Origin: Aquipseudomonas alcaligenes MRY13-0052
GTDB taxonomy: Bacteria > Pseudomonadota > Gammaproteobacteria > Pseudomonadales > Pseudomonadaceae
Direction of reading: 5' to 3'
DNA: 64,000 bases
NCBI GenBank assembly: GCA_000474255.1
Contig: BATO01000001.1
Location: forward strand, 124,001-188,000
Position 1 is the first letter of the stretch; every line of letters begins with the position of its first letter. The position numbers and the translations under genes are program-made. This document shows positions 18,301-26,681 of the stretch, one piece after another. The notes under the pieces are model-generated. The model worked only from the letters and a program-made list of their open reading frames with translations. It searched no databases and had not been told where the DNA came from.

Positions 18301-20354
18301 ACCTCTGGCAGCTGTGGGTGGTGGTCGCCGCCCAGCAGGCCGAGATGGGGCAGGTGGAGCAGGCCGAGACCCTGCTGCAGTCGGCCATCGAACGCTTCCC
18401 GCTGATGCCGCGCCTGGCCCTGGAGCGGGCCCAGCTGCAGAGCAGCCAGAAGCAGTACGCCGAGTGCCGCGAGACCCTGCGCGGGAGCTTCCGCATCAAC
18501 CCGCTGTGGACGCGCAGCGTGCGCCTCTACGTCGAAAGCCTGCTGGACGAGGGCACAGACCTGGAGGAGGCCGAAAGCCTGCTGCGCAGCGTGCTCGCCC
18601 GCACCCCCGACAACACCGAACTGCGTGCCTACCTGGGCTATGTGCTGGGCGAGCGCGACAACCCCGCCGAAGGCGCCCTCGAGGCGGAGAAGGTGCTGCG
18701 CGAGGAGCCCGGCAACGGCTGGGTCTGGAATCAGCTACGCCGCTACAGCGCTGCCCTGGAAACGCCCGGGCGCCCCCTGGAACTGGCCCGCGAGCTGACG
18801 CGCCTGCGCGCCGGCGACCCGGATGCCTGGCTGGCCCTGGCCGAACAGGAGGAAGGCTTCGAGGCGAAGGAGCCGGCCCTGCGCCGTGCCCTGGAGCTGA
18901 ACCCGCGCCACCGCAGCGCCAACACCCAGCTGGCCGAGGGGCTGCTGGAAGCCCAGCGCTACGACGAATTGCGCCAGCTGCTGGCGGCCCCCTGCTGGGG
19001 TGGCGGAACGCCCCCCGAACTGGCGCTGTTCGGGCCCCGCGCCACCCGCCAGGAGCAGGACCTGCCCAGCGCCATGGCCGAGATGCGCCAGTTGCTGGAG
19101 CGCCAACCGGCCTTCTTCGAAGGGTGGCGCACCCTGGCCGACTGGCAGGACGACGCCGGCGAATACGCCGCCTACGTGGAGTCGGCCCGGGAGATGGTGC
19201 GCCTGGAACCCCGCCAGGCCATCGCCCACGGTTTCCTCGGCCACGCGCTGTGGCTCGACGGCAAGGGCGAAGAGGCGCTGCCGTCCTTCAGCCGAGCCTA
19301 CCAGTTGGACGCCTGCTACACCTTCGCCGGCCTCCACGAGTTCGACCTGCTGCTCAAGCACGGTACGGGGGAGGCCACGCGCGCAGTGCTGGAGCGGTTG
19401 CTGGAGGCATCGAGCCAGCCCGCGGTGCTGATCCGCGCCCTGCGTTTCGCCGTGCCCCGCGGCGATCAGGCGCTCAAGCGCCGGGTGCTGGAACCCCTGT
19501 GTCGCGACCATGGTTGCATCGACGCCTGGGGCGAGGTGCTGAAGATCCTCGAGCGGCCCGAGCAGGACAAGGACCTGCAGGAAACCCTCGACGCCGGTGT
19601 CGCCGATGGCTCCCTGCACCATGGCGCCGCGCTGCAATGGTTGCGCCGCGAGGATGCCCGCTGGATGCCCGGTTCACTGTGGAAGGGCTTCCTGCGCCTG
19701 CTGGAAAACGACCCGCAGCACGCCGGCAAGCACGCCATGCTGGAGCTGCTGGCCAACCGCAAGAACGCCAACCGGCTGCTGGTGGATGCCCTCGAAGCCT
19801 GTCGCGAGACGATCCGCAGCGATGGCGTGATCTGGGGCATGGCCAGCTACGCGATGGTCAACCAGGATCGCTACGAAATGATGTTCGACTGGCTCGCCGA
19901 CTGGGAGCAGCACCCGGAGGCGCCGGCCTGGGGCCTGGACAACCTGGCGCTGGGCATGCGTGCGCGCAAGCTGGATGCGCGCGCGGCGGCGGTGTCGCGG
20001 CTGTCCCTGGAGCGCGACCCGCAGAACCACGATGCCATGGTCTGGCTGGGCTTCGATGCCGCCATGGCTGGAGACATTGCGGCCCTGGATGCCTGGCTGG
20101 AGCGCTTGCAGGGGGCGGAGCCGCGGCCCTTCTTCCGTTGCATGCAGCACCTGCTGGAGGGCGTCGCCGCTGCGCTTCACGCCGGCAACAGCCAGGTCGC
20201 GGTGGCGCACTTCCGCACCGCCCGCGCGGTGGCCAAGGGCAGCGAGCACGGTTCCTACTGGCGCCTGCGTCGGCACCTGGCCAAGGCCCTGGCCTTCGGC
20301 CCGGCGACGCCGCGCTGGCTGGTGCCGCTGCGCTACCTGCAACTGCGCTTCTGA
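15387..20354 (+). CDS. Giant TPR-repeat protein with embedded C39-like peptidase domain
   Basis: A 1,655-residue protein without signal peptide or membrane segment, so probably cytoplasmic. Most of it is TPR-like helical repeats, dense before residue 290 and from about 455 to the end. Between about 305 and 440 sits a papain-fold C39-like domain. The candidate triad is Cys321 in HHMTCVPATL, His398 in SGHLQAVVGYD and Asp416 in LIRDPGQ. C39 domains cleave after double-Gly leaders or, when degenerate, bind them. Nothing nearby is an ABC exporter or a leader peptide, so a bacteriocin role is not supported. The ATG at 15387 follows AAGGA at 8 bases; an ATG three codons earlier overlaps that site. 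It ends 7 bases from the convergent TAXI gene. I do not recognise its function. Confidence 0.8.
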   Translation: MSGLILDTPSHALDAELILSLEALADRGLFLQAHARAAEFGDYRHWRGAAAMALASRLAGQLGAPRLGDALAWLGYRRYPEAAESRLRYARFLLARRGQYRAWEFLQRFADWLPEEPGLRAEWLSFQGYLRALLRDFGRSAELHDAAMQLGTTDPWLLVERSYSLEQEDRYADALDLCERALAMLPGFRSATLQAAQLELQLGREDAARARLLDGTQRMESAGLCAQLIDLLIERGELDEAERLIERSLALALLLEKGMRGWYAGRRCDIACLRGDHEQGRTLAQESQSPFYTLVAERLAEPKGGRVLLPVTFIRQHHMTCVPATLTALSTYWGRPVAHLEVAEEICYDGTSYQAERAWAERNGWLVREFTVDWATSRALIDRGLPFTLSLQYTGSGHLQAVVGYDEPRGTVLIRDPGQAQFGESIAEGLYETQRASGPRGLLLLPPEEAHRLDGLELPEHATWDLYYRLVSALEVHDREAALAAFEALREHAPEHRLTLQGQRALGWYDGREAQVLEATEALLERFPDDANLILSKSTSLAQLHAREQQLDWLAGHCQGRWSDAGILVRYTGLLVEDGSQLETARQLLGRALRQAPGHAQAWNELASLRWNEGSREQACELYRIAACLHDTNEGYSSQYFRALRCLGRTEAGLEFLRQRQARLGALAAGPTLTLCEFIEELSDPLQCRQILEQAVERRPQDPALLLNLADFYGRHGELELNEAMLRRAEPVSRRGTWLRAAVLHSQRSDGDPQRALAWCREAVELDPLNMSLHRMQVQLLRQSAGEEAVDAYVTALAERFPHHCGIAELAVERAQRHSLEDAEAALRRLLASHPEYAWAIRELAVTLARLGRHEEALEFCERARRTDPRSSSSYSTRGFVQLQAGQREAAREAFREALERSADNDYAGNMLLETCTDQAEALDSLDFIHRQLVAQVTFGDGWLAYPDQARRLLEPQVLLEQLSEALQQRPDLWQLWVVVAAQQAEMGQVEQAETLLQSAIERFPLMPRLALERAQLQSSQKQYAECRETLRGSFRINPLWTRSVRLYVESLLDEGTDLEEAESLLRSVLARTPDNTELRAYLGYVLGERDNPAEGALEAEKVLREEPGNGWVWNQLRRYSAALETPGRPLELARELTRLRAGDPDAWLALAEQEEGFEAKEPALRRALELNPRHRSANTQLAEGLLEAQRYDELRQLLAAPCWGGGTPPELALFGPRATRQEQDLPSAMAEMRQLLERQPAFFEGWRTLADWQDDAGEYAAYVESAREMVRLEPRQAIAHGFLGHALWLDGKGEEALPSFSRAYQLDACYTFAGLHEFDLLLKHGTGEATRAVLERLLEASSQPAVLIRALRFAVPRGDQALKRRVLEPLCRDHGCIDAWGEVLKILERPEQDKDLQETLDAGVADGSLHHGAALQWLRREDARWMPGSLWKGFLRLLENDPQHAGKHAMLELLANRKNANRLLVDALEACRETIRSDGVIWGMASYAMVNQDRYEMMFDWLADWEQHPEAPAWGLDNLALGMRARKLDARAAAVSRLSLERDPQNHDAMVWLGFDAAMAGDIAALDAWLERLQGAEPRPFFRCMQHLLEGVAAALHAGNSQVAVAHFRTARAVAKGSEHGSYWRLRRHLAKALAFGPATPRWLVPLRYLQLRF

Positions 20355-20361
20355 GGCCCGT

Positions 20362-21690
20362 TCAGGCCTCCTCTTCGCGGCTCCTGGCCTTCAGCGCCTG
20401 GAGCCGCTCGATCACGTAGCGCAGGTGCACGTGCAGCTCATACAGCTCGTTGGAGTAGGAGAGCGGCACGTCCACCTTGGCCAGCTGGTCCTCCAGTTGC
20501 TCCAGCTTGCCGATCTCGCCGTCCAGCTCCGCGCGCAGGGTGCCGGCGTCCAGCTTGCGGTCGATCTCGCGCAGGTACTTGTACCAGCGGTAGATGCGCG
20601 CACGGATGCGCCAGCGGTACACCGGGCCCACCGCCTTGAACAGCGGGAACATCACCACCAGCAGCGGGATCAGCAGGATGATGTAGCGGTCGGCCAGGGA
20701 GGCGATGCGGAAGGGCAGGTAGCGCTGCAGGATCGGCAGGCCGTTCTTGTAGTAGTAGGCGGCCTCGTCCAGCGTCGACAGGGTCATCGGTTGGGCGGCG
20801 GGGTAGCGCCCGGCGGGGTCGAGCAGGCTGCCATTCTTCATCACCTCGCGGGCGGCTTCGAGGATCAGCGGCGTCAGTGAGGGGTGGAATTCGTCGTTGG
20901 CCACCAGGGTCGCCACCGGGCCCAGGGTGAGGATGTCCCGCGAGGGGCTGTTGCTGGCGAGGTTGAGCAGGCCTTCACCCACGTCGAGCTTGGTCAGGTA
21001 GGGCAGGCGCGCACGGTAGGCGGCGCTGCGGCGCAGGCTGACCAGGTCCAGCTCGCTGCGCGTGGCCAGGCGCTGCACCACGGCGTTCTCCGCCGGGCCG
21101 ACGAAGAAAGCGGCATCCAGCTCGCCGGCGATCAGCGCATCGGCACCCCGGGTGCCGCTGAATGCCTGCCAGTTCTGCGGGTACTGTTCCGGGCCGATCT
21201 GGTTGGCCTGCAGCAGGGCCGCAGCGATGGCACGGGTGCCGCTGTTGGGCGTGCCGATGGCCACCCGCAACTGCAGCAGGTCGCCCATGCTGTCGATGTC
21301 CACGTCCTTGCGTTTGAACAGCCACAGCGGCTCCTGGTACATCACCCCGAGCCCATGCAGGCGGTTGCGTTCGCGCGGCTCCAGGGTCAGCTCCTGGCCG
21401 CTCTGCACCAGGGCCATCTGCACCTCGCCGCGTTGCAGCTTGCCGAGGTTGTCCAGGGAGCCGGTGCTGGGCACCAGCTCCAGGGTGAAGCCCTGGCGCG
21501 CCAGTTCCTCCTTGAGCTTTTCGCCGAACAGGGCATAGCCGCCATTGGCGCCGCCGGTGGCCAGGGTGGCGTGCATGGGCGGCGGCGGGGCGACGAAATA
21601 GAACACCGCGCCCACCAGCGCGGCGACCACTGGCACGGTCCAGAGGTTGGCCAGCAGCATGATCTTCAGGTCTTTCAGGAACCTTGGCAT
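20362..21690 (-). CDS. TAXI-family solute-binding protein, membrane-anchored, orphan
   Basis: A 442-residue protein related to TRAP-transporter TAXI receptors. A transmembrane segment near residues 13-32 is followed by the receptor core beginning at about residue 40 (LATGGANGGY, the canonical TAXI TGGxxG opening) and containing AIGTPNSGTRAIAAALL. Unlike soluble receptors it has a second membrane span near 340-365 (DRYIILLIPLLVVMFPLF). A charged, helical cytoplasmic tail (LEQLEDQLAKVDVP) follows. No TRAP permease genes are nearby. The ATG at 21688-21690 is chosen over a much longer frame that runs into sbcD. The ligand and any transport partner are unknown. Confidence 0.82.
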   Translation of the reverse strand: MPRFLKDLKIMLLANLWTVPVVAALVGAVFYFVAPPPPMHATLATGGANGGYALFGEKLKEELARQGFTLELVPSTGSLDNLGKLQRGEVQMALVQSGQELTLEPRERNRLHGLGVMYQEPLWLFKRKDVDIDSMGDLLQLRVAIGTPNSGTRAIAAALLQANQIGPEQYPQNWQAFSGTRGADALIAGELDAAFFVGPAENAVVQRLATRSELDLVSLRRSAAYRARLPYLTKLDVGEGLLNLASNSPSRDILTLGPVATLVANDEFHPSLTPLILEAAREVMKNGSLLDPAGRYPAAQPMTLSTLDEAAYYYKNGLPILQRYLPFRIASLADRYIILLIPLLVVMFPLFKAVGPVYRWRIRARIYRWYKYLREIDRKLDAGTLRAELDGEIGKLEQLEDQLAKVDVPLSYSNELYELHVHLRYVIERLQALKARSREEEA

Positions 21691-21814
21691 GGGAATCCTT
21701 GGGGCTTGGAGTTGAGGGGAAGGATAGCCACTGGCGCAGCGGCGGTTGCCTCCCGGTGCCGGTAAATGACAAGGTGGCCGCCTTCCCGTTCCCCGCGACA
21801 AGTGACAGACCCCC

Positions 21815-23035
21815 ATGCGCATCCTGCACAGCTCCGACTGGCATCTCGGCCAGCACTTCATGGGTAAGACCCGCCAGGCCGAACACCAGGCCTTCTGCGC
21901 CTGGCTGCTGGAGCGGGTGCAGGAACACCGGGTGGACGCGGTGCTGGTGGCGGGCGATGTGTTCGACACCGGTGCGCCGCCGAGCTACGCCCGCGAGCAG
22001 TACAACCGCTTCGTCATCGAGCTGCGCGACGCCGGTGCGCAACTGGTGGTGCTGGGTGGCAACCATGATTCGCCCGCCATGCTCGGCGAGAGCCAGGGCC
22101 TGCTGGCGGCCCTGGGCACCCGCGTGGTGCCGGGTGTCGCCGCCGACCCGCAAGAGCAGGTGCTGGTGCTGCGCGGCCCTGATGGCGCGCCGGGCGCGGT
22201 GCTCTGTGCCATCCCCTTCGTGCGCGCCCGTGACGTGCTGCAGAGCCAGGCCGGGCAGAGCGCGGCGGACAAGCAGCTGTCCCTGCAGCAGGCCATCCAG
22301 GCCCATTACGCGCAGCTGTTCGAACTGGCCGAGCGGCGCCGGGACGAACTGGGGGGCGGGCTGCCGATTATCGCCACCGGCCACCTGACCACGGTCGGCG
22401 CCAGTGCCAGCGAGTCGGTGCGGGAAATCTATGTCGGCGCGCTGGAGGCCTTCCCCACCAGCGCCTTCCCGCCTGCCGCCTACATCGCCCTCGGACATAT
22501 CCACAGGCCGCAGAAGGTCGGCGGCCTGGAGCACATCCGCTACAGCGGCTCGCCCATCCCGTTGTCCTTCGACGAAGCCGGCCAGGCCAAGGAAGTGCTG
22601 CTGGTGGAGCTGGACGGGGAGGGCGTGCGCAGCGTCACGCCCTTGCCGGTGCCCTGTTTCCAGCCCCTGGCCAGCGTGCGTGGCTCCCTGGGCGAACTGG
22701 GCGGCGCCATTGCCGAGCAGGCCCGCCGGGGCACGCCCGAGCGCCCCGTATGGCTGGAAGTGCAGGTGGGCACCGACGATTACCTGAGCGACCTGCAGGG
22801 CCGCGTCGCCGCCCTGTGCGAAGGCTTGCCGGTGGAGGTGCTGCGCCTGCGCCGCGAACGCGCCGGCCTCGCGCCCGGCCTGGTGGGGGAGGCCCGGGAG
22901 ACCCTGGACGAACTGAGTGCCGAGGACGTGTTCGCGCGCCGCCTGGAGCTGGAGCAACTGGACGAGGACCAGGCTCGGCGCCTGCGGGACCTGCACCGTG
23001 GCGTGCTGGAAGAGGTCCGCAGCGAGCGCAGCTGA
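21815..23035 (+). CDS. sbcD: Exonuclease subunit SbcD
   Basis: The nuclease half of the SbcCD (Mre11-Rad50 type) complex that processes hairpins and protein-blocked DNA ends. Its 406 residues carry the metallophosphatase motifs in order: DWHLGQ, GDVFDTG, GNHDSP, and IALGHIHRPQ. A C-terminal capping region follows. The sbcC start is 90 bases downstream on the same strand, so the two form an operon. No frameshifts are seen. Confidence 0.96.
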   Translation: MRILHSSDWHLGQHFMGKTRQAEHQAFCAWLLERVQEHRVDAVLVAGDVFDTGAPPSYAREQYNRFVIELRDAGAQLVVLGGNHDSPAMLGESQGLLAALGTRVVPGVAADPQEQVLVLRGPDGAPGAVLCAIPFVRARDVLQSQAGQSAADKQLSLQQAIQAHYAQLFELAERRRDELGGGLPIIATGHLTTVGASASESVREIYVGALEAFPTSAFPPAAYIALGHIHRPQKVGGLEHIRYSGSPIPLSFDEAGQAKEVLLVELDGEGVRSVTPLPVPCFQPLASVRGSLGELGGAIAEQARRGTPERPVWLEVQVGTDDYLSDLQGRVAALCEGLPVEVLRLRRERAGLAPGLVGEARETLDELSAEDVFARRLELEQLDEDQARRLRDLHRGVLEEVRSERS

Positions 23036-23125
23036 GGCCGGGGCAGATCGCCGCTATCGCCGCCGGACCTGCACGGGCGGGCGGAGAATGCCAGAATGCC
23101 GCTCCCATCCCCCGGCGGCTTCTGC

Positions 23126-26100
23126 ATGAAAATCCTCAGCCTGCGCCTGAAGAACCTCAACTCCCTCAAGGGCGAGTGGAAGATCGACTTCACCGGCGAG
23201 CCCTTCGCCGGCAACGGCCTGTTCGCCATCACCGGCCCAACCGGTGCCGGCAAGACCACGCTGCTGGACGCCATCTGCCTGGCCCTCTACCACCGCACCC
23301 CGCGCATGAGCAGCGTCTCGGCCACGGTCAACGAGCTGATGACCCGCCACACCGCCGACTGCCTGGCCGAGGTGGAATTCGAGGTGAAGGGCGTGGGCTA
23401 CCGTGCCTTCTGGAGCCAGCGCCGCGCCCGCGACAAGGTCGATGGCGGCCTGCAGGCGCCCAAGGTGGAGCTGGCGCGCATCACCGACGGCGAGATTCTC
23501 ACCGACAAGATCAACGACAAGCTCAAGCAGACCGAAAGCCTCACCGGGCTGGATTTCGAGCGCTTCACCAAATCCATGCTGCTGGCCCAGGGCGGGTTCG
23601 CCGCCTTCCTCGAAGCCAGCGCCAATCAGCGTGCCGAGCTGCTGGAGGAGCTGACCGGCACCGAGGTGTACGGGCTGATCTCCGAGCGCGTCTACCAGCG
23701 CACCCGGGAGGCCGAGGCCAGCCTGGGCCAGCTGCGTGCACGGGCTGAGGGCGTGGAGCTGCTCAACGCGGAGCAGCGCCAGCAACTGCAAAACGAACTC
23801 GCCGAACTCAATGGCCGTGAAAGCAGCCTGCACGGCCAGCAGGAGAGCCTGCAGCGCCAGCGCCAGTGGCGTGAGGCCCTGGCTGGCGCCGAGGCGCGCC
23901 AGCTCGCCGCGGTGCAGCAGGGGCAGGACGCCCGGCAGGCGCTGGAGCAGGCCGGGCCGCAACTGCAGCGCCTGGCCGAGAGCGAGCCGGCCGAGCGCCT
24001 GCGCCCGCCGCACCGTGACTGGCAGCGCGCCGGGCAGGCCGCTACCGAAGCGGCCGAGGCCCTGGCCCAGGTGCGTGAACAGAAGGCCCAGGCCGCCCGC
24101 GAGGTGGCCGATGGCCTGTGGCAGGCGCGGGGCTACAGCCAGCAGCGGCTGGCGGCACTCGCCGCCCGCCGCGATGGGCTGGCCGAGCAACGGGGCCAGA
24201 TTGAGGCGCTGCTGGCGGCCAACCCGCAACACGGCCTGCTGGGCGAGCGCCTGGGCGCCTGGCGGGAACAGCTCGGTGCGCGCCGACACCTGGCGCAGGC
24301 CATCGCCCAGTCGCTAGCCCGCCAGCAGCAGGAACGGCAGGACGCCGAGCAGCTGGCGCAGCGCATCGCCGGCTTCCAGGCGGCATTGGTGGAAAGCGAT
24401 CAGCACCTGGAGCAGGCCCGTGCCGCCGAAGCCCTGCGCCAGGCTGCCTTGGCCACACTGCTGGCCGGTGATTCCGAAACCGCCCTGCGCGAGCGCTGGC
24501 AGCGCCTCAGCGACCAGGGCCACCAACTCGCCCGCCTGCAGCAACTGGCGGAAAACCGCACACGCCTGGAACAGCAGCTGGCCGCTGCGCAGGACGGAAT
24601 CGAGGCCGACAGCCAGGCACAGGCGCAGAAGATCGCGACGCGAGACGCCCTGCGCCTGCAGTTCACCGACCTCAAGCAACAGATCCAGGACAAGGAAAAG
24701 CTGCTGGAGCAGGAGCAGCGCATCCTCAAGCTGGAGGCCCATCGCGCCGCTTTGCAGCCCGGCGAGGCCTGCCCGCTGTGCGGTTCCCACGAACACCCGG
24801 CCATCGCGGCCTATGGCGCGCTGGATGTCTCGGAGACCCAGGCCGCGTTGCAGGCCAAGCGCGCCGAGCAGGAGCAGGTGCGCGAACGGGGGGCGGCCCT
24901 GAACACCGAGCTGGCCGCGCTGGACGCGCACCTGCGCCAGCGCCAGCAGGACGAGCAGCGCCTGCAGGATGAATTGCAACAGCTGCAGGCGCAGTGGCAG
25001 CAGCACTGCACCGCCCTGGGCCAGCCACTGGTCGATGGCCCGGCGGTGGCGGCGGCCCAGGCGCAGCAGCAGGCGGACCTCGCCGCCCTGCAACGCAGCC
25101 TGGGTGAGCTGGACGGCCTCAAGCAGGCCGTGGACGCCGCCCGTGGGCAGCGCGAGCAAGCCCAGAAGCACCAGCAGGATGCCATGCAGCAGCATGCGCT
25201 GGCGGTGCAGGAACAAGGCGCCTTGCGCCGCCGCGAAGCGGAGAACACCGAGCAACTGGGCCAGCTCCAGGCGCAGCAGGTTCGCCAGGAGTCGGAGCTG
25301 GGCGCGGCCTTGGGCGAGCTCGGTTACGCCCTGCCGGAAGACAACGAGCGTTGGCTGGACGCGCGCGACGCCGAGTGGCGCACCTGGCGTGATGCCCAGG
25401 CCCTGCAGCAGCGCCTGGAGCGTGACGAGCAGCTGCTGCTGGCCGAGCTGCAAACCGCCGAAGGTGCCGCCACGCGCTGGCAGCAGCGTTGGGGCGAGCT
25501 GGCGCAGCCCGATGTTGAAGCCCTAGCCCCTGTGGATAACCCCGCCGCCGCCCTGGAGCAGGCCGAGCAGCGCCTGGCGCTGGCCCAGGAACGCAGCCAG
25601 GCGCTGATCGGGCGCGAGCAGACCCTGGCCGAACGGCAGGACACCGCCCGCGCCACGCTCGACGGGCAACGGGCCGCCTGGGAACAGGCGCTGGCGCAGA
25701 GCCCCTTCGCCGACGAGGCGCAGTACCTCGCCGCGCTGCTGGACGAGGACGCACGCAACCAGTTGCTGGCCCTCAAGGCCCGCCTGGAAAAGGCCTGTAC
25801 CGAAGCCCAGGCCCTGGAAGCCTCAGCCCGGCAGAGCCTGGCGGAATTGCAGGCGACGCCACAGACCGAGCTGGCCCTGGTGGAGCTGGACGAGCAGCTG
25901 CAGGCGCTGCAACTGCAACGACGCGAACTGGCCCAGCGCCAGGGCGAGCTGCGCGGGCAACTGAGCGGCGACGAGCAGCGCCGGCAGAACCAGCAGGCGC
26001 TGTTCGCCGAAATCGCCGCCCAGGAAGGCGCCTGCGACCTCTGGCAGCGCCTCAACGGCTTGATCGGCTCGGCCGACGGCGCCAAGTACCGCCGCTTCGC

Positions 26101-26551
26101 CCAGGGGCTGACCCTGGATCACCTGATCCACCTGGCCAACCAGCAGCTGGAGCGCCTGCACGGCCGCTACCAGCTGCGCCGTCGCGCCCTGGGCGAGCTG
26201 GAGCTGGAAGTGGTGGACACCTGGCAGGCCGATGTCGCCCGGGACTGCCACACCCTGTCCGGCGGCGAGAGCTTCCTGGTCAGCCTGGCGCTGGCCCTGG
26301 CGCTTTCCGACCTGGTCAGCCACAAGACCAGCATCGATTCGCTGTTCCTCGACGAGGGCTTCGGCACCCTCGACGGCGAAACCCTGGAAGTGGCCCTCGA
26401 CGCCCTGGATGCGCTCAATGCCAGCGGCAAGATGATCGGCGTGATCAGCCACGTCGAAGCGCTCAAGGAGCGCATCCCGGTGCAGCTCAAGGTGCACAAG
26501 GGCGTGGGCATGGGCTACAGCCGCCTGGAGCCGCGCTTCGCCGTCCCATAA
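23126..26551 (+). CDS. sbcC: Exonuclease subunit SbcC (Rad50-like ATPase)
   Basis: A 1,141-residue SMC-like ATPase partner of SbcD. Walker A GPTGAGKTT lies at 37-45. Long Gln/Glu/Ala-rich coiled coils flank a zinc hook CPLC at 549-552. The C-terminal half carries the ABC signature LSGGESF and Walker B SLFLDEGFG. The ATG at 23126 opens the typical MKILSLRLKN; an earlier in-frame ATG at 23096 is less likely. Slightly larger than the E. coli protein (about 1,050 residues), mainly through the coiled coils. Confidence 0.96.
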   Translation: MKILSLRLKNLNSLKGEWKIDFTGEPFAGNGLFAITGPTGAGKTTLLDAICLALYHRTPRMSSVSATVNELMTRHTADCLAEVEFEVKGVGYRAFWSQRRARDKVDGGLQAPKVELARITDGEILTDKINDKLKQTESLTGLDFERFTKSMLLAQGGFAAFLEASANQRAELLEELTGTEVYGLISERVYQRTREAEASLGQLRARAEGVELLNAEQRQQLQNELAELNGRESSLHGQQESLQRQRQWREALAGAEARQLAAVQQGQDARQALEQAGPQLQRLAESEPAERLRPPHRDWQRAGQAATEAAEALAQVREQKAQAAREVADGLWQARGYSQQRLAALAARRDGLAEQRGQIEALLAANPQHGLLGERLGAWREQLGARRHLAQAIAQSLARQQQERQDAEQLAQRIAGFQAALVESDQHLEQARAAEALRQAALATLLAGDSETALRERWQRLSDQGHQLARLQQLAENRTRLEQQLAAAQDGIEADSQAQAQKIATRDALRLQFTDLKQQIQDKEKLLEQEQRILKLEAHRAALQPGEACPLCGSHEHPAIAAYGALDVSETQAALQAKRAEQEQVRERGAALNTELAALDAHLRQRQQDEQRLQDELQQLQAQWQQHCTALGQPLVDGPAVAAAQAQQQADLAALQRSLGELDGLKQAVDAARGQREQAQKHQQDAMQQHALAVQEQGALRRREAENTEQLGQLQAQQVRQESELGAALGELGYALPEDNERWLDARDAEWRTWRDAQALQQRLERDEQLLLAELQTAEGAATRWQQRWGELAQPDVEALAPVDNPAAALEQAEQRLALAQERSQALIGREQTLAERQDTARATLDGQRAAWEQALAQSPFADEAQYLAALLDEDARNQLLALKARLEKACTEAQALEASARQSLAELQATPQTELALVELDEQLQALQLQRRELAQRQGELRGQLSGDEQRRQNQQALFAEIAAQEGACDLWQRLNGLIGSADGAKYRRFAQGLTLDHLIHLANQQLERLHGRYQLRRRALGELELEVVDTWQADVARDCHTLSGGESFLVSLALALALSDLVSHKTSIDSLFLDEGFGTLDGETLEVALDALDALNASGKMIGVISHVEALKERIPVQLKVHKGVGMGYSRLEPRFAVP

Positions 26552-26587
26552 CTCGGACTTCGGCGCTGAGGTGTTTGTAGTTCGTAG

Positions 26588-26657
26588 GATGGGTAGAGCG
26601 CAGCGAAACCCATGCTGTGATGGGACCGCTGCGCGCTCCTTGGCGACTGAAGTCGCC
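26588..26657. repeat. REP-like intergenic repeat cluster
   Basis: A GGATGGGTAGAGCGCAGCGA-type element, followed by its inverted partner around CCATGCTGTGATGGG, then a palindrome GGCGACT-GA-AGTCGCC at 26642-26657. Both kinds are dispersed in Pseudomonas intergenic regions. They fill the gap between sbcC and the convergent LysR gene. Confidence 0.55.
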
Positions 26658-26681
26658 CCTACAGGTAGCAGAGGCCTGCGT

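Noticed and set aside
15387-20354. Bacteriocin-processing exporter reading of the C39-like domain
   Set aside because: No ABC ATPase, membrane domain or leader peptide is nearby.
18314-20419. 701-residue overlapping frame on the plus strand
   Set aside because: Frame-shifted Arg/Pro/Gly-rich shadow of the TPR gene.
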